64,000 nt of DNA from Streptomyces ficellus (GTDB lineage: Bacteria; Actinomycetota; Actinomycetes; Streptomycetales; Streptomycetaceae): contig NZ_CP034279.1 in assembly GCF_009739905.1 (NCBI RefSeq), forward strand, positions 3,720,001 to 3,784,000, in the 5' to 3' direction. The position numbers and the translations under genes are program-made. The notes beneath the pieces are model-generated. The model did no database searches and was not told where the DNA came from. It saw only the letters and a list, made by a program, of their open reading frames with translations. Shown here piece by piece: positions 1 to 8,314 of the stretch (position 1 is the first letter of the stretch; every line of letters begins with the position of its first letter).

Positions 1-585
1 CTGTGCGCCGTGCATGGAGACGACCGAGCCGTCCTTCTCCTTCTTCGGCGGGTCGATGGAGATGCCGATCTGGCGGGCGCCCGCCTGGATCGTGGGGAAG
101 TCGCCGGTGAGGCCGGTGAAGGACGCGTCACCGGCGCCGGGCAGCCACTTGGCGAGCTCGGCGGAGGTGTCCCGCTCGGGGTCGGTCGTGACGAACACGA
201 CCTGGAGCTTGTCCTGGTCGGCCTTGGGGAGTTCCTTGCGGGCCACGGCGATGTTGCTCATCGTCAGCGGGCACACGTCGGGGCAGTGCGTGTAGCCGAA
301 GTAGATGAGCGTCGGCTTGCCCTTGGTGCGCTCCCGCAGGTCGTACGGCCGGCCCTGGGTGTCCTTCAGGACGAGGTTGGGCTTCTCGAACGGCCGGTCG
401 AGCACGGTGGCGGACTTCTCCGCCGGGGCGCCGCCGGACACGTCCGCGACGGAGCCGCCGGACGTGTCCTTGTCCCCGCCGCCGCACGCCGACAGGGTCA
501 GCGCCGATACGGCGACGAGGGCGGCCGCGAGCGCGCCGGTGCGGCGACCCGACCGGGACCGTCCGCCGGTCTTCTGGATGTGCAT
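1..585 (-). CDS. SCO1/SenC family copper chaperone lipoprotein (3' end beyond window)
   Basis: Membrane-anchored thioredoxin-fold protein of the SCO1/SenC/PrrC family, which delivers copper to the CuA site of cytochrome c oxidase on the outer face of the membrane. An N-terminal signal ends in a lipobox (LSAC, Cys34). The copper-binding CPDVC motif (Cys101 and Cys105) follows FGYTH. The distal His-containing region is partly visible, and the C-terminus is cut by the window edge. The ATG at 585 precedes a basic n-region and a hydrophobic stretch. It lies downstream of a YcnI-family gene and a polytopic membrane protein on the same strand; this trio is a common copper-handling neighbourhood in actinomycetes. 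The family call is firm from the motif; the exact substrate is inferred. Confidence 0.93.
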   Translation of the reverse strand, partial: MHIQKTGGRSRSGRRTGALAAALVAVSALTLSACGGGDKDTSGGSVADVSGGAPAEKSATVLDRPFEKPNLVLKDTQGRPYDLRERTKGKPTLIYFGYTHCPDVCPLTMSNIAVARKELPKADQDKLQVVFVTTDPERDTSAELAKWLPGAGDASFTGLTGDFPTIQAGARQIGISIDPPKKEKDGSVVSMHGAQ

Positions 586-642
586 GGTTTCTCTCTCGGT
601 GTTCCGGGTGGTCCGGGTGTTCCGGGTGTTCCGGGGAGGTCG

Positions 643-1380
643 TCAGGCGGAGCGGCGGCGTCCGGCCAGGACGCCGAAGGCCACGCCGGCGGCGCCGACG
701 AGGATGCCCGCGACGCCGAGGACCCGGGCGGTGGTGTCACTGGAGTCGGCCGCGGCCGCGGTCTTCCCCTCCGTACCGTGGCCGCCCTTGTCCTCGCCCT
801 TGCCGTCCGCGGTGGTAGTGGCACCGCCGTGGTGGTCGTCCGACGCCGCGGACAGCTTCAGGACGGGCGCGGGGGTCGCGGGCTCGGGAGCGCCGTCCTT
901 GGGCTCCTCGATCCAGCGCACGACCTCCTTGTTGTCGTACGTCTGGAGGGCCTTGAAGACGAGCCGGTCGGCGTCCTCGGGGAGCCGGCCCAGCGAGACC
1001 GTGAACTGCTGGAACTCACCGGGCGCGATCTTGGCGCCGGTCGACGTCCAGGTGATCTTGGTGGCGGCCTCGGTGATCTGCTTCCCGTGCACCTCCAGCG
1101 GCTTGGCCAGCTTGGCCTTGGTGACCTCGGCCTTCCAGCCGGGGAGCGGCTGGGTGGAGACGGACGCGATCGGGTGGGCGGCCGGCAGCGAGACCTCGAG
1201 CTTCACGGTGGAGGCCTTGTCCCGCTCGTTCGGGACCTTGAAGTTCACGGTGGCGTACCCGCCCTTGGCGGCCTCGCCCTGCGGCTGGACGCTGACGTGG
1301 GCGAACGCGGTCCCGGAGAGCAGGACGACGGAGGAGACGGCGACGGTGCCGGCGAGGGCGACACGGGAGGAAAGGTTCAT
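643..1380 (-). CDS. YcnI family (DUF1775) secreted copper-associated protein
   Basis: 245-residue secreted protein of the YcnI/DUF1775 family. The mature N-terminus begins AHVSVQPQG just after the signal peptide. In known YcnI proteins that N-terminal His takes part in Cu(II) binding, together with a Trp that is also present here (VRWIEEP). A beta-sandwich domain covers roughly residues 30-165. A low-complexity His/Gly linker and a C-terminal membrane helix followed by GRRRSA suggest membrane tethering. ATG 1380 was preferred over the in-frame GTG at 1392 because GTGGAG lies about 10 nt upstream of the ATG and would overlap the GTG. It sits between the membrane protein and the SCO1 gene, consistent with copper delivery to cytochrome oxidase. 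The copper role is inferred from the family. Confidence 0.9.
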   Translation of the reverse strand: MNLSSRVALAGTVAVSSVVLLSGTAFAHVSVQPQGEAAKGGYATVNFKVPNERDKASTVKLEVSLPAAHPIASVSTQPLPGWKAEVTKAKLAKPLEVHGKQITEAATKITWTSTGAKIAPGEFQQFTVSLGRLPEDADRLVFKALQTYDNKEVVRWIEEPKDGAPEPATPAPVLKLSAASDDHHGGATTTADGKGEDKGGHGTEGKTAAAADSSDTTARVLGVAGILVGAAGVAFGVLAGRRRSA

Positions 1381-1479
1381 TTGGGAGCACACTCCACGGG
1401 GTCACATCGGTGGACGCGTGCGCACGGGCGCGGGGACGCGCGGGCGCACCACGGCGCCACTCCCGTCGAGTGGGCCGTG

Positions 1480-2271
1480 TCAGGCGGCGAGGGCGTAGAG
1501 CAATACGGCCGGCGGGCCGCGCCTGATCACCGTGTGCGCGAGTGCGTCCGCCGAGGCCGGCGGCGGAGGGTCGTCCTCGGTGCGCGGCGCGGGTCCGCCC
1601 GCGGGCAGCGCGGGCAGTCCGGCGGCCAGGGCGCGTACGAGGACGAGGGCGCCGCGCAGGGCGCGGACGAGCGCCCCTTCGGCGACCTCGGTGGCGCCGT
1701 GCGCCGACAGCCGGGCCAGCTTCAGCAGGGCGAGGTCGCCGCGCCGCAGCAGCCACCCGGTCGCGAGGGCGGCCAGCAGGTGCCCGAGGACCATGGGGAG
1801 GCTGGGCAGCAGCCCGGCGGCGGGTTCCGCCGCGTGGCCCGGATGGCCCGCGTGGCCCACCGGCGAGGCGGCGGCCGGGTCGATCCCGGCGCGGGTGACG
1901 ATCCGGTGCGCGTCGGCGGGGCTCAGCGACGACGCGCCGGCCCCGCACACCAGTTTGGCCGCCATTCGGATCAGTGCGTCGTCCGCCCGGCCGCCGATAT
2001 CCACCGTGAGCTGCTGTCGCTGTCCGAGCCCGAACAGCGCGTGCAGCCCGAGCTGGCCGCCGGCCAGGGCCGTGGCGATCACCGGGAGCGAGCGTTCGCG
2101 CCCGGCGAAGGGCACGGTGAGCACGAAGACGAAGAGGAACCCGAGGGCCGTCGTCCACCACGGGACCGTCTCGCAGGCCGCGAGCACGTGCCCCAGCGCG
2201 GACAGCACGAGGCAGACCGCGGTGAACACCGCGGCCCTCAGCAGCCGCGGACCAGCGGAAGGGGCAGACAT
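1480..2271 (-). CDS. Polytopic membrane protein of the SCO1-YcnI locus
   Basis: 263-residue protein, Ala/Leu-rich. Several hydrophobic segments suggest four to five membrane helices, for example around AVCLVLSALGHVLAAC and GFLFVFVLTVPFAG near the N-terminus. The two middle helices are separated by a His/Gly-rich extracellular loop (HAGHPGHAAE) that could bind metal. ATG 2271 (MSAPSAGPRLL) is chosen; longer in-frame starts would add non-conserved sequence reading through the promoter side. It is first in the same-strand series membrane protein, YcnI, SCO1, so a copper-related role is plausible, but no catalytic motif is seen. I do not recognise a named family. Confidence 0.75.
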   Translation of the reverse strand: MSAPSAGPRLLRAAVFTAVCLVLSALGHVLAACETVPWWTTALGFLFVFVLTVPFAGRERSLPVIATALAGGQLGLHALFGLGQRQQLTVDIGGRADDALIRMAAKLVCGAGASSLSPADAHRIVTRAGIDPAAASPVGHAGHPGHAAEPAAGLLPSLPMVLGHLLAALATGWLLRRGDLALLKLARLSAHGATEVAEGALVRALRGALVLVRALAAGLPALPAGGPAPRTEDDPPPPASADALAHTVIRRGPPAVLLYALAA

Positions 2272-2505
2272 GGCCGGGCCATCATCGCACTGCGGCCCTC
2301 GCCGCCACACGGCAGGTCCGGAAGGTCACCGTTTCGCCGCCGGAGTCCGCAAGGCCCCGACAGAACCCGACACACACCGACATACACCGGCGTACGGGCT
2401 ACGCATATCCGCCGAACGGGGTCCGTCGCGTCAACGCGGCGCTTACGACCGACAGGCGGGGGCAATACGTAACGGTATGTCGAGCCGCAGCCAGGAGGCT
2501 GGAGC

Positions 2506-2958
2506 ATGAGCATCTGGTGGTCTCTCCATTTGCGGCGCGAGGCCGCGAGCGTCCCGCTCGCCCGACGCCTCCTCCTCGGCACCATGGAGACCGCGGGCGT
2601 CGACCCGGAGATCTCCTACGACCTGTCCCTCGCCCTCACCGAGGCGTGCGCCAACGCGGTGGAGCACGGCGGCCGGACGGAGACCGGGGACGTCTCGGCG
2701 GAGTACCGGGTGACCGCCTACCTGGACGGCGAGAAGTGCCGCATCGAAGTGGCCGACTCCGGGCCCGGCTTCCCCGCGGGACCCGCCCCGGCGGTCCGCC
2801 GCCCCGCCCTGGAGGCCGAGAACGGACGCGGCCTGCGCCTCATCGAAGAGCTCGCCGACCACGTCCACTTCGGCAACAGATCGGGCCGCGGCGGCGCGGT
2901 CGTCAGCTTCGACAAGATCGTCAAGTGGCGTACGGACGCCCCGCTGGTGGCGTCCTGA
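2506..2958 (+). CDS. ATP-binding anti-sigma-type regulator (SpoIIAB/RsbW-like)
   Basis: 150-residue single-domain GHKL ATPase. The N-box is LALTEACANAVEHG (about residues 43-56), the G1 box is EVADSGPGF, and GRGLRLIEELAD is the G2 box. This architecture is that of SpoIIAB/RsbW serine kinases, which bind sigma factors or phosphorylate STAS anti-anti-sigma partners. No sigma factor or STAS gene is adjacent, so the partner is unknown. The start is set by AGGAGG at 2493-2498. It diverges from the 1480-2271 gene with a 234-bp gap, and a hairpin terminator separates it from the convergent pepP. Confidence 0.88.
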   Translation: MSIWWSLHLRREAASVPLARRLLLGTMETAGVDPEISYDLSLALTEACANAVEHGGRTETGDVSAEYRVTAYLDGEKCRIEVADSGPGFPAGPAPAVRRPALEAENGRGLRLIEELADHVHFGNRSGRGGAVVSFDKIVKWRTDAPLVAS

Positions 2959-2973
2959 CGCACCCGTGACGAA

Positions 2974-3003
2974 GGCCCCCCGCCGGCGTACCGGCGAGGG
3001 GCC
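2974..3003. terminator. Bidirectional hairpin terminator between convergent genes
   Basis: 13-bp stem (2974-2986 with 2991-3003, one mismatch) closed by a CGTA loop, placed 15 nt after the regulator gene and 17 nt before the end of pepP. It serves both strands. Confidence 0.8.
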
Positions 3004-3020
3004 CGTCACACTCCGCGGGG

Positions 3021-4511
3021 TCAGCCCCTCAGGCCGGCCATCCACGCCTCGACCTCGTCCGACCGGCGCGGCAGCGCGGCCGACAGGTTCCGGTTGCCGT
3101 CCTCCGTGACCAGGATGTCGTCCTCGATCCGGACGCCGATGCCCCGGTACTCCTCCGGCACGGTCAGGTCGTCCGCCTGGAAGTACAGGCCCGGCTCGAC
3201 GGTCAGGCACATGCCCGGCTCCAGCACGCCGTCCACGTACGTCTCGGTCCGCGCGGCCGCGCAGTCGTGGACGTCCATGCCCAGCATGTGACCCGTGCCG
3301 TGCAGGGTCCAGCGGCGCTGGAGGCCCAGTTCCAGGACCTTCTCCACGTCCATGTCCCCCAGCAGGCCCCACGACACCAGCCGCTCGGTCAGCACCCGCT
3401 GCGCGGCGTCGTGGAAGTCGCGGTACCGGGCGCCCGGCCTCACCGCCGCGATGCCCGCCTCCTGGGCGTCGTACACCGCGTCGTAGATCTGGCGCTGGAG
3501 GTCGCTGAAGCGGCCGTTGATCGGCAGGGTGCGGGTGACGTCCGCCGTGTAGAGCGTCGTCGTCTCCACGCCGGCGTCCAGCAGCAGCAGCTCACCGGAG
3601 CGGACGGCGCCGTCGTTGCGCACCCAGTGCAGGGTCGTGGCGTGCGGGCCGGCCGCGCAGATCGAGCCGTAGCCGATGTCGTTGCCCTCGACGCGGGCGC
3701 GCAGGAAGAAGGTGCCCTCGATGTACCGCTCGCTGGTCGCCTCGGCCTTGTCCAGGACGCGTACGACGTCCTCGAAGCCGCGCGCGGTCGAGTCGCAGGC
3801 GCGCTGGAGCTCGCCGACCTCGAAGTCGTCCTTCACCAGGCGCGCCTCGGAGAGGTACACCCGCAGTTCCTCGTCGCGCTCGGCGGTGACCTTGTCGGTC
3901 AGGGCCGCCTCGATGCCCGCGTCGTGGCCGCGCACGTTGCGCACCGGGCCGGTGGCCTCGGCGAGCGCGGCGGGCAGCTCGCGCACGTCCTTGGCCGGGA
4001 TGCCGAGCAGCTGCTCGGCCTCGGCGAGGGAGTGGCGCCGGCCCACCCACAGCTCGCCCTGCCCGTCCAGCCAGAACTCGCCGTTCTCCCGGTCGGAGCG
4101 CGGCAGCAGGTAGACCGTCGCCCGGTGGCCGCCGGCCTTCGCCGGCTCCAGCACCAGCACGCTGTCGTGGGTGTGGTCGCCGGTGAGGTAGGCGTACTCC
4201 GTGGAGGGGCGGAAGGCGTACTCGGTGTCGTTGGACCGGGTCCTCAGGTTGCCCGAGGGGATCACCAGGCGCTCGCCGGGGAAGCGCGCCGACAGCGCCG
4301 CGCGGCGGGCGGCGGTGTGCGCCGCCTGCGGGATCGGCTCCAGGCCGTGCAGCTCGGTGTCGGCCCAGCCGGACTTCATGTTCTCGGCGAGCTCGTCGGA
4401 CACGCCCGGGTACAGGCCGTTCTTGCGCTGCTTGATCGGCTCTTCCGACTCTTCCGGGCCCGCTGCGGCAGCAGCAGAGTCGATTGCAGCCGGGGTGAGC
4501 TCTTCGGCCAC
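3021..4511 (-). CDS. pepP: Xaa-Pro aminopeptidase (M24B)
   Basis: 496-residue cytoplasmic metallopeptidase removing N-terminal residues that precede proline. The AMP_N domain occupies about residues 60-210 and the creatinase-fold M24 domain 220-490. The five metal ligands are all visible: Asp in LLLDAGVE, Asp in TADVTRT, His in HGTGHMLGMDVHD, Glu in TVEPGLYF and Glu in GVRIEDD. Length is normal for the family. The GTG start at 4511 is preceded by AGGAGG at good spacing. It is convergent with the upstream regulator and upstream of nothing obviously related. Confidence 0.95.
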   Translation of the reverse strand: MAEELTPAAIDSAAAAAGPEESEEPIKQRKNGLYPGVSDELAENMKSGWADTELHGLEPIPQAAHTAARRAALSARFPGERLVIPSGNLRTRSNDTEYAFRPSTEYAYLTGDHTHDSVLVLEPAKAGGHRATVYLLPRSDRENGEFWLDGQGELWVGRRHSLAEAEQLLGIPAKDVRELPAALAEATGPVRNVRGHDAGIEAALTDKVTAERDEELRVYLSEARLVKDDFEVGELQRACDSTARGFEDVVRVLDKAEATSERYIEGTFFLRARVEGNDIGYGSICAAGPHATTLHWVRNDGAVRSGELLLLDAGVETTTLYTADVTRTLPINGRFSDLQRQIYDAVYDAQEAGIAAVRPGARYRDFHDAAQRVLTERLVSWGLLGDMDVEKVLELGLQRRWTLHGTGHMLGMDVHDCAAARTETYVDGVLEPGMCLTVEPGLYFQADDLTVPEEYRGIGVRIEDDILVTEDGNRNLSAALPRRSDEVEAWMAGLRG

Positions 4512-4635
4512 GGGTCCGCCTCCTGTTGGTACGACACACGATGTCCCCGCGCTCTCGACTGTGGTCGAGCAGGGGTGCCGCCCCCATCGTACGGTCGTGC
4601 GGTCCGCCTCCCCAGGGCCTTACGTCCCGCCCCGG

Positions 4636-6156
4636 TCAGTCGAAGCGGGCCGCCAGGATCACCACGTCCTCGTCGCCGGTGCCGCCGTCCGGCAGCAGGG
4701 TGCGCAGCACGTGGTCGGCGATGGCGCCCGGGTCCTTCCGGTCCGCCCTGGGGACCGTGACCGCCGCCGCGTGCAGCCGGGCGAACGCCCGGTCCATCGA
4801 CTCCCCGGTACGGCGCAGCAGCCCGTCCGTGTGCAGGAGCACCGTCTCGCCCGGCTCCGGGGTGATCTCCACGCTCGGCGCCTCCCAGCACGCGAGCATC
4901 CCCAGCGGCGCCGACAGCGACGTCTCGACGAACTCGGTGCGCCGCTCGCCGACGATCAGCGGCGGGGTGTGCCCCGCCCCGGCGAGGACGATCCTGCGGT
5001 GGGCGGGCTCGGCGTACGCGAACAGCGCGGTCGCCGACCGGGCCGGCTCGGTCAGCCGCAGCAGCAGCTCCAGGTCGGACAGGACGGCGACCGGGTCCTC
5101 GCCCTCCATCACGGCGTACGCGCGCAGCGAGGCCCGCAGCCGCCCCATGGCGGCCAGCGCGCTCGGCCCCGTCCCGGACACCGACCCGACCGCGAGGCCC
5201 AGCGCGCCCTCCGGCAGCGGCAGCGCGTCGTACCAGTCGCCGCCGCCCCGCGCTCCGGTGCGGTGCCGGGCGGCGAGCCGGACGCCCGGGACGCGCGGCA
5301 GCCGGCTCGGCAGCAACTCCTCGGTGATGGTGGCCATCCGGGCGCGGCCGCGCTCCAGCTCCAGGAGCCGGGCCAGGTGCTCGGAGGCGTACCGCCCGTA
5401 GAGGCCGACGAGGTGGCGCCGTCCCTCGCCGGGTTCGGCGGGCTCGTCGTACAGCCAGACGGCGGCGCCCAGCCGGCCGGACGCGTCGGTGGCGAGCGGT
5501 ACGGCGTAGCTGGCGGCGTAGCCGAGGCGGGCGGCGACCTCGCGGTGGCGCGGGTCGAGGCCCTCGTCGGCGAACAGGTCGGGGACGGCGACCGGGGCGG
5601 GCGGGCGGCGCTCGGACGGCGCACCGGAGAGGGGCTCGCCGGGGAGGCCGTCGAGGATGCGGCCGTAGGAGGTGGCGCCGCGCGGCACGGTCTCGATGGT
5701 GCCGAGGTCGGCGTGGGCGAGGCCCAGTCCCATGGTGGTGGTGGGCCCGAGGCCGTCGGCCGGTTCGAGGACGGCCATGCCGCGGCGGGCGCCGACGAGC
5801 GCGGCGCCGGCGCGCAGCAGTTCCTGGAGGGCCTCGTCGAGGGTGCCGGTGCGGACGAGGCGTTCGGTGAGTTCGTGCAGGGTGGTGAGGTCGGAGACCC
5901 AGCCCGCCAGCCTGTCCTGGATCATCGCGCCCGGCGCGACGGGTGGGGTCGGGAGGCCCGCAAGGGGCTCCGCAGTGTGCGCGGGCGCCGGAACAGTGGG
6001 ATCGATTCCAGCCACTTTCGGCAGGTGAGGGGCGCTCATGGCAGCCGGCTCTTCGACGGGTGCGTTTCGCTGGATAGCATCGCAAACCCCCATGTCAATC
6101 TGCGCCGCTGTCACTGCAACCACATCTACACGCAGAAGTGAGGGGATGTCCAGCAT
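4636..6156 (-). CDS. GAF-SpoIIE (PP2C-type) serine/threonine phosphatase
   Basis: 506-residue regulator. About 70 poorly conserved N-terminal residues precede a GAF-like sensory region (about 75-240) containing LHELTERL and the LRAGAALVGARRGMAVL strand-helix. The C-terminal SpoIIE/PP2C phosphatase (about 265-505) has the metal-binding GGGDWYD motif and HTDGLLRRTGE. Such phosphatases dephosphorylate STAS anti-anti-sigma factors, opposing kinases like the one at 2506-2958. ATG 6156 (MLDIPSLLR) is preferred; an in-frame GTG at 6162 and an ATG about 39 codons in (MSAPHLPKV) are alternatives. An inverted repeat lies about 30 nt upstream. Confidence 0.88.
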   Translation of the reverse strand: MLDIPSLLRVDVVAVTAAQIDMGVCDAIQRNAPVEEPAAMSAPHLPKVAGIDPTVPAPAHTAEPLAGLPTPPVAPGAMIQDRLAGWVSDLTTLHELTERLVRTGTLDEALQELLRAGAALVGARRGMAVLEPADGLGPTTTMGLGLAHADLGTIETVPRGATSYGRILDGLPGEPLSGAPSERRPPAPVAVPDLFADEGLDPRHREVAARLGYAASYAVPLATDASGRLGAAVWLYDEPAEPGEGRRHLVGLYGRYASEHLARLLELERGRARMATITEELLPSRLPRVPGVRLAARHRTGARGGGDWYDALPLPEGALGLAVGSVSGTGPSALAAMGRLRASLRAYAVMEGEDPVAVLSDLELLLRLTEPARSATALFAYAEPAHRRIVLAGAGHTPPLIVGERRTEFVETSLSAPLGMLACWEAPSVEITPEPGETVLLHTDGLLRRTGESMDRAFARLHAAAVTVPRADRKDPGAIADHVLRTLLPDGGTGDEDVVILAARFD

Positions 6157-6185
6157 TGTCACGGGGCAAGCGTGCGGTATTTACC

Positions 6186-6204
6186 TGAGCCGCAACTTGG
6201 CTCA
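6186..6204. promoter_or_regulatory. Inverted repeat in the divergent intergenic region
   Basis: TGAGCC, 7-nt spacer, GGCTCA lies 30 nt upstream of the phosphatase start in an unusually AT-richer stretch of the roughly 470-bp gap (6157-6627) between divergent genes. It may be an operator or a promoter-proximal hairpin. The rest of that gap shows no coding signature to me. Confidence 0.35.
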
Positions 6205-6627
6205 AAAATGCTCCCTATGGACAGGATTTGCGGTCGACTGAGCCCCGTTCGAAAAGGAGCACCTCCCCCGGGCGGCGTCGGCAGGCGCGGTGCGGAGGGG
6301 CGTCGTTCCGAGTGGGCCGGGTACGTAATCGGTGTCGGCCAGGGGCAGTTGGGGAGAGCCGGGAACCCGGCGGGGAGCCCCGGCGTCCCCACCATGGAAG
6401 GCCCCACCCCATCCCCGAGTGGCGGGGAAAGAGAACAGCGGGACCAGCGGGACAGCCAGTGCGCGCCAGGGGCGCGCCACCCCTCGCCACGCGTTCAATG
6501 GCCGGACGGACGGCCCGCGCCCACCGGCACGGGGCGGCGACGCACCGGACCGTACGCACAGTGAAGTGACGCACACCCTGTTGTGATGTGGATGACCTCG
6601 GCGTTCAACGGAAAGGAACGAGCGCTC

Positions 6628-7311
6628 ATGCGCGAGATCCTCGGAAGGCGACGCAGGCTCCGGTTCCGGCGCAAGAGGAGGCCCGCCCACCTGGATGCGG
6701 CGCTCCTGTGCGCCACCGAGTGGCGGTGGCCCGTGCTCCCCGGCGTGGGGCTGACGGCGGCCGGCCGCCCCGGCGACCGGGAACGCGGCTGTGCCTGTCC
6801 CGACCCCGAGTGCGTCGTACCCGGCGCACACCCCTTCGACCCCGGCCTGCTCGCGGCCTCCACCGACGAACGCATGGTGCGCTGGTGGTGGACCAACCGC
6901 CCCGACGCCCCGGTGGTGCTCGCCACCGGAGGCCGCGCGCCGTGCGCGGTGAGCCTGCCCGCCGTCGCCGCGGCCCGGGCCCTGGCGGTGCTGGACCGGA
7001 CGGAGATGCGGCTCGGCCCGGTGGTGGCGACGCCCACCCGCTGGTCCCTGCTGGTGGCCCCGTACACCCTCGAACAGCTCGGCGAGCTGCTGTACGTCAA
7101 GGACTGGGTGCCCAGCTCGCTGCGCTTCCACGGCGAGGGCGGCTACCTGGTGCTGCCGCCGTCGGACACCGGGACGGGACAGGTCCGCTGGGAACGCGCG
7201 CCCCTCGCCGGGTCGGCGGCGCCGTGGCTGCCGGACGTGGAGGCGGTCGTGGACGCGCTGGTCGAGGCCAGCACGAGCGCCCCGGACGGCGGCAGCCGCC
7301 TGCGGTACTGA
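6628..7311 (+). CDS. Bifunctional primase/polymerase (prim-pol) N-terminal-domain protein
   Basis: 227-residue protein resembling the stand-alone prim-pol domain proteins of actinomycetes. The N-terminus is strongly basic (MREILGRRRRLRFRRKRR). A Cys-containing segment follows (GCACPDPECVVPGAH, about residues 55-70), then strands typical of the fold (RWWWTNRPDAPVVLATGG, APYTLEQLGELLYVKDWVPSS). I do not see the canonical DxD metal-binding pair that the 21324-22205 protein keeps, so this copy may be non-catalytic. ATG 6628 is preceded by GGAAAGGA; earlier in-frame starts at 6583 and 6592 lack a site. It stands alone, so its role is unknown. Confidence 0.75.
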   Translation: MREILGRRRRLRFRRKRRPAHLDAALLCATEWRWPVLPGVGLTAAGRPGDRERGCACPDPECVVPGAHPFDPGLLAASTDERMVRWWWTNRPDAPVVLATGGRAPCAVSLPAVAAARALAVLDRTEMRLGPVVATPTRWSLLVAPYTLEQLGELLYVKDWVPSSLRFHGEGGYLVLPPSDTGTGQVRWERAPLAGSAAPWLPDVEAVVDALVEASTSAPDGGSRLRY

Positions 7312-7510
7312 CGCGGTGCGCCGCCCCCGGGCGGTTCCCCGGCCCCGCCGCCCCTCGTACGTCACTCGTACGGGTGTGAGCGGGGCCGAGTTGTACGGGA
7401 ATCGGGCGCACGGCTCCCGGATCGGCCGCGCGCCGCCGATATCGTCGCCCCACCGTCAAGCATCCCGGCCAGCGTCAAGCGTCCCGGCCAGTTGGGCAGG
7501 TGGGCTCCCC

Positions 7511-8092
7511 ATGAATCTCCGTGTGACCGGGCTCGGGGCCGTCGTGGTGCTCACCGCGCTGCTGCCGCTCGCCGCATCCGCCGGCCCGGCCGGCGACCCG
7601 GAGGCCCCGGCGGGTCCGGCCACGGACGCGGCTCCGGGTACGGGCCCGGGCGCGGGCCCGGGAACGGCGGCGGCACTTCTGGCCGGAATCGACTCCCCGG
7701 CCTCCGCCCCCTCCGCCCCTCCCGCCCCAACGCGGCCGCCCGCCCGCCCGAGCCGGGCGAGCTGCGGGCCCGAGGTGGCGTCGCCGGACGGCGTGGAGGC
7801 ACAGACGTGCGTCCTGACCGAGGACCGGGACACCTGGGCGCGCACCTACTACCGCAATGCGACGGGCGGAGAACTCGTCGCCGTACTCACCTTGATGGGC
7901 CCCGGCGGGCGCACCGTACAAGCGCATTGCGACGTACGGGCGGAGGACGAGCCGGGCGTGTGCGAGACGCCCAGGGAGCCGTCCCGCGGCACTTCCGCCG
8001 AATACACGGCGGTGGCGGAGTTCGCGGAGAGCGGGGAAAGCGCGCTGTTGCTGCGATCGGGGAGCAACTCACCCGACCCCGCGGCCAGTTGA
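7511..8092 (+). CDS. Secreted protein of unknown function
   Basis: 193 residues. A cleavable signal peptide is clear (MNLRVTGLGAVVVLTALLPLAASA), followed by a Pro/Ala/Gly-rich stretch to about residue 80. A compact C-terminal domain (about 85-185) has two pairs of cysteines (SCGPEV, QTCVLTE, HCDVRAEDEPGVCE) and a beta-rich pattern with YYRN and EYTAVAEF. The four cysteines suggest two extracytoplasmic disulfides. I do not recognise the family. ATG 7511 begins directly at the signal. A strong hairpin follows the stop. Confidence 0.72.
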   Translation: MNLRVTGLGAVVVLTALLPLAASAGPAGDPEAPAGPATDAAPGTGPGAGPGTAAALLAGIDSPASAPSAPPAPTRPPARPSRASCGPEVASPDGVEAQTCVLTEDRDTWARTYYRNATGGELVAVLTLMGPGGRTVQAHCDVRAEDEPGVCETPREPSRGTSAEYTAVAEFAESGESALLLRSGSNSPDPAAS

Positions 8093-8132
8093 GCCGCTGA
8101 AGCGGAACATCTCATTCCGCGGAAATGGAAGG

Positions 8133-8172
8133 GCCCGGTCGCTGGCGACGGGGGATGCACCAGCGACCGGGC
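8133..8172 (+). terminator. Perfect 13-bp hairpin
   Basis: GCCCGGTCGCTGG (8133-8145) pairs perfectly with CCAGCGACCGGGC (8160-8172) across a 14-nt loop, 40 nt after the secreted-protein stop. Likely a terminator; the large loop also allows a structured small RNA (see findings). Confidence 0.7.
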
Positions 8173-8188
8173 TTCAAGCACCGTAACA

Positions 8189-8219
8189 AGAGATCGGCTG
8201 TTCGCAAATTCGATCTCAG
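8189..8219. other. Second inverted repeat in the 8093-8314 gap
   Basis: AGAGATCG and CGATCTC flank a roughly 14-nt AT-rich loop within the gap. The surrounding 130 bp is much richer in A/T than any neighbouring DNA and holds no ORF that I believe. It could be a promoter or operator, or part of a small RNA. Confidence 0.4.
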
Positions 8220-8314
8220 TTATTCGGACAGGGATTTACCCTCGGGTACGGGTCGTTGTGGCGGAAGTCACCGACCGGTCGGGATGTGGACGACTTCCCT
8301 CTCTGCTAAACGCC

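Noticed and set aside
10..2472. Very long open frame on the plus strand opposite the SCO1/YcnI genes (820 codons)
   Set aside because: Antisense shadow of high-GC codon bias; composition is Arg/Gly repeats without domains, and three genuine minus-strand genes with signal peptides and motifs cover it.
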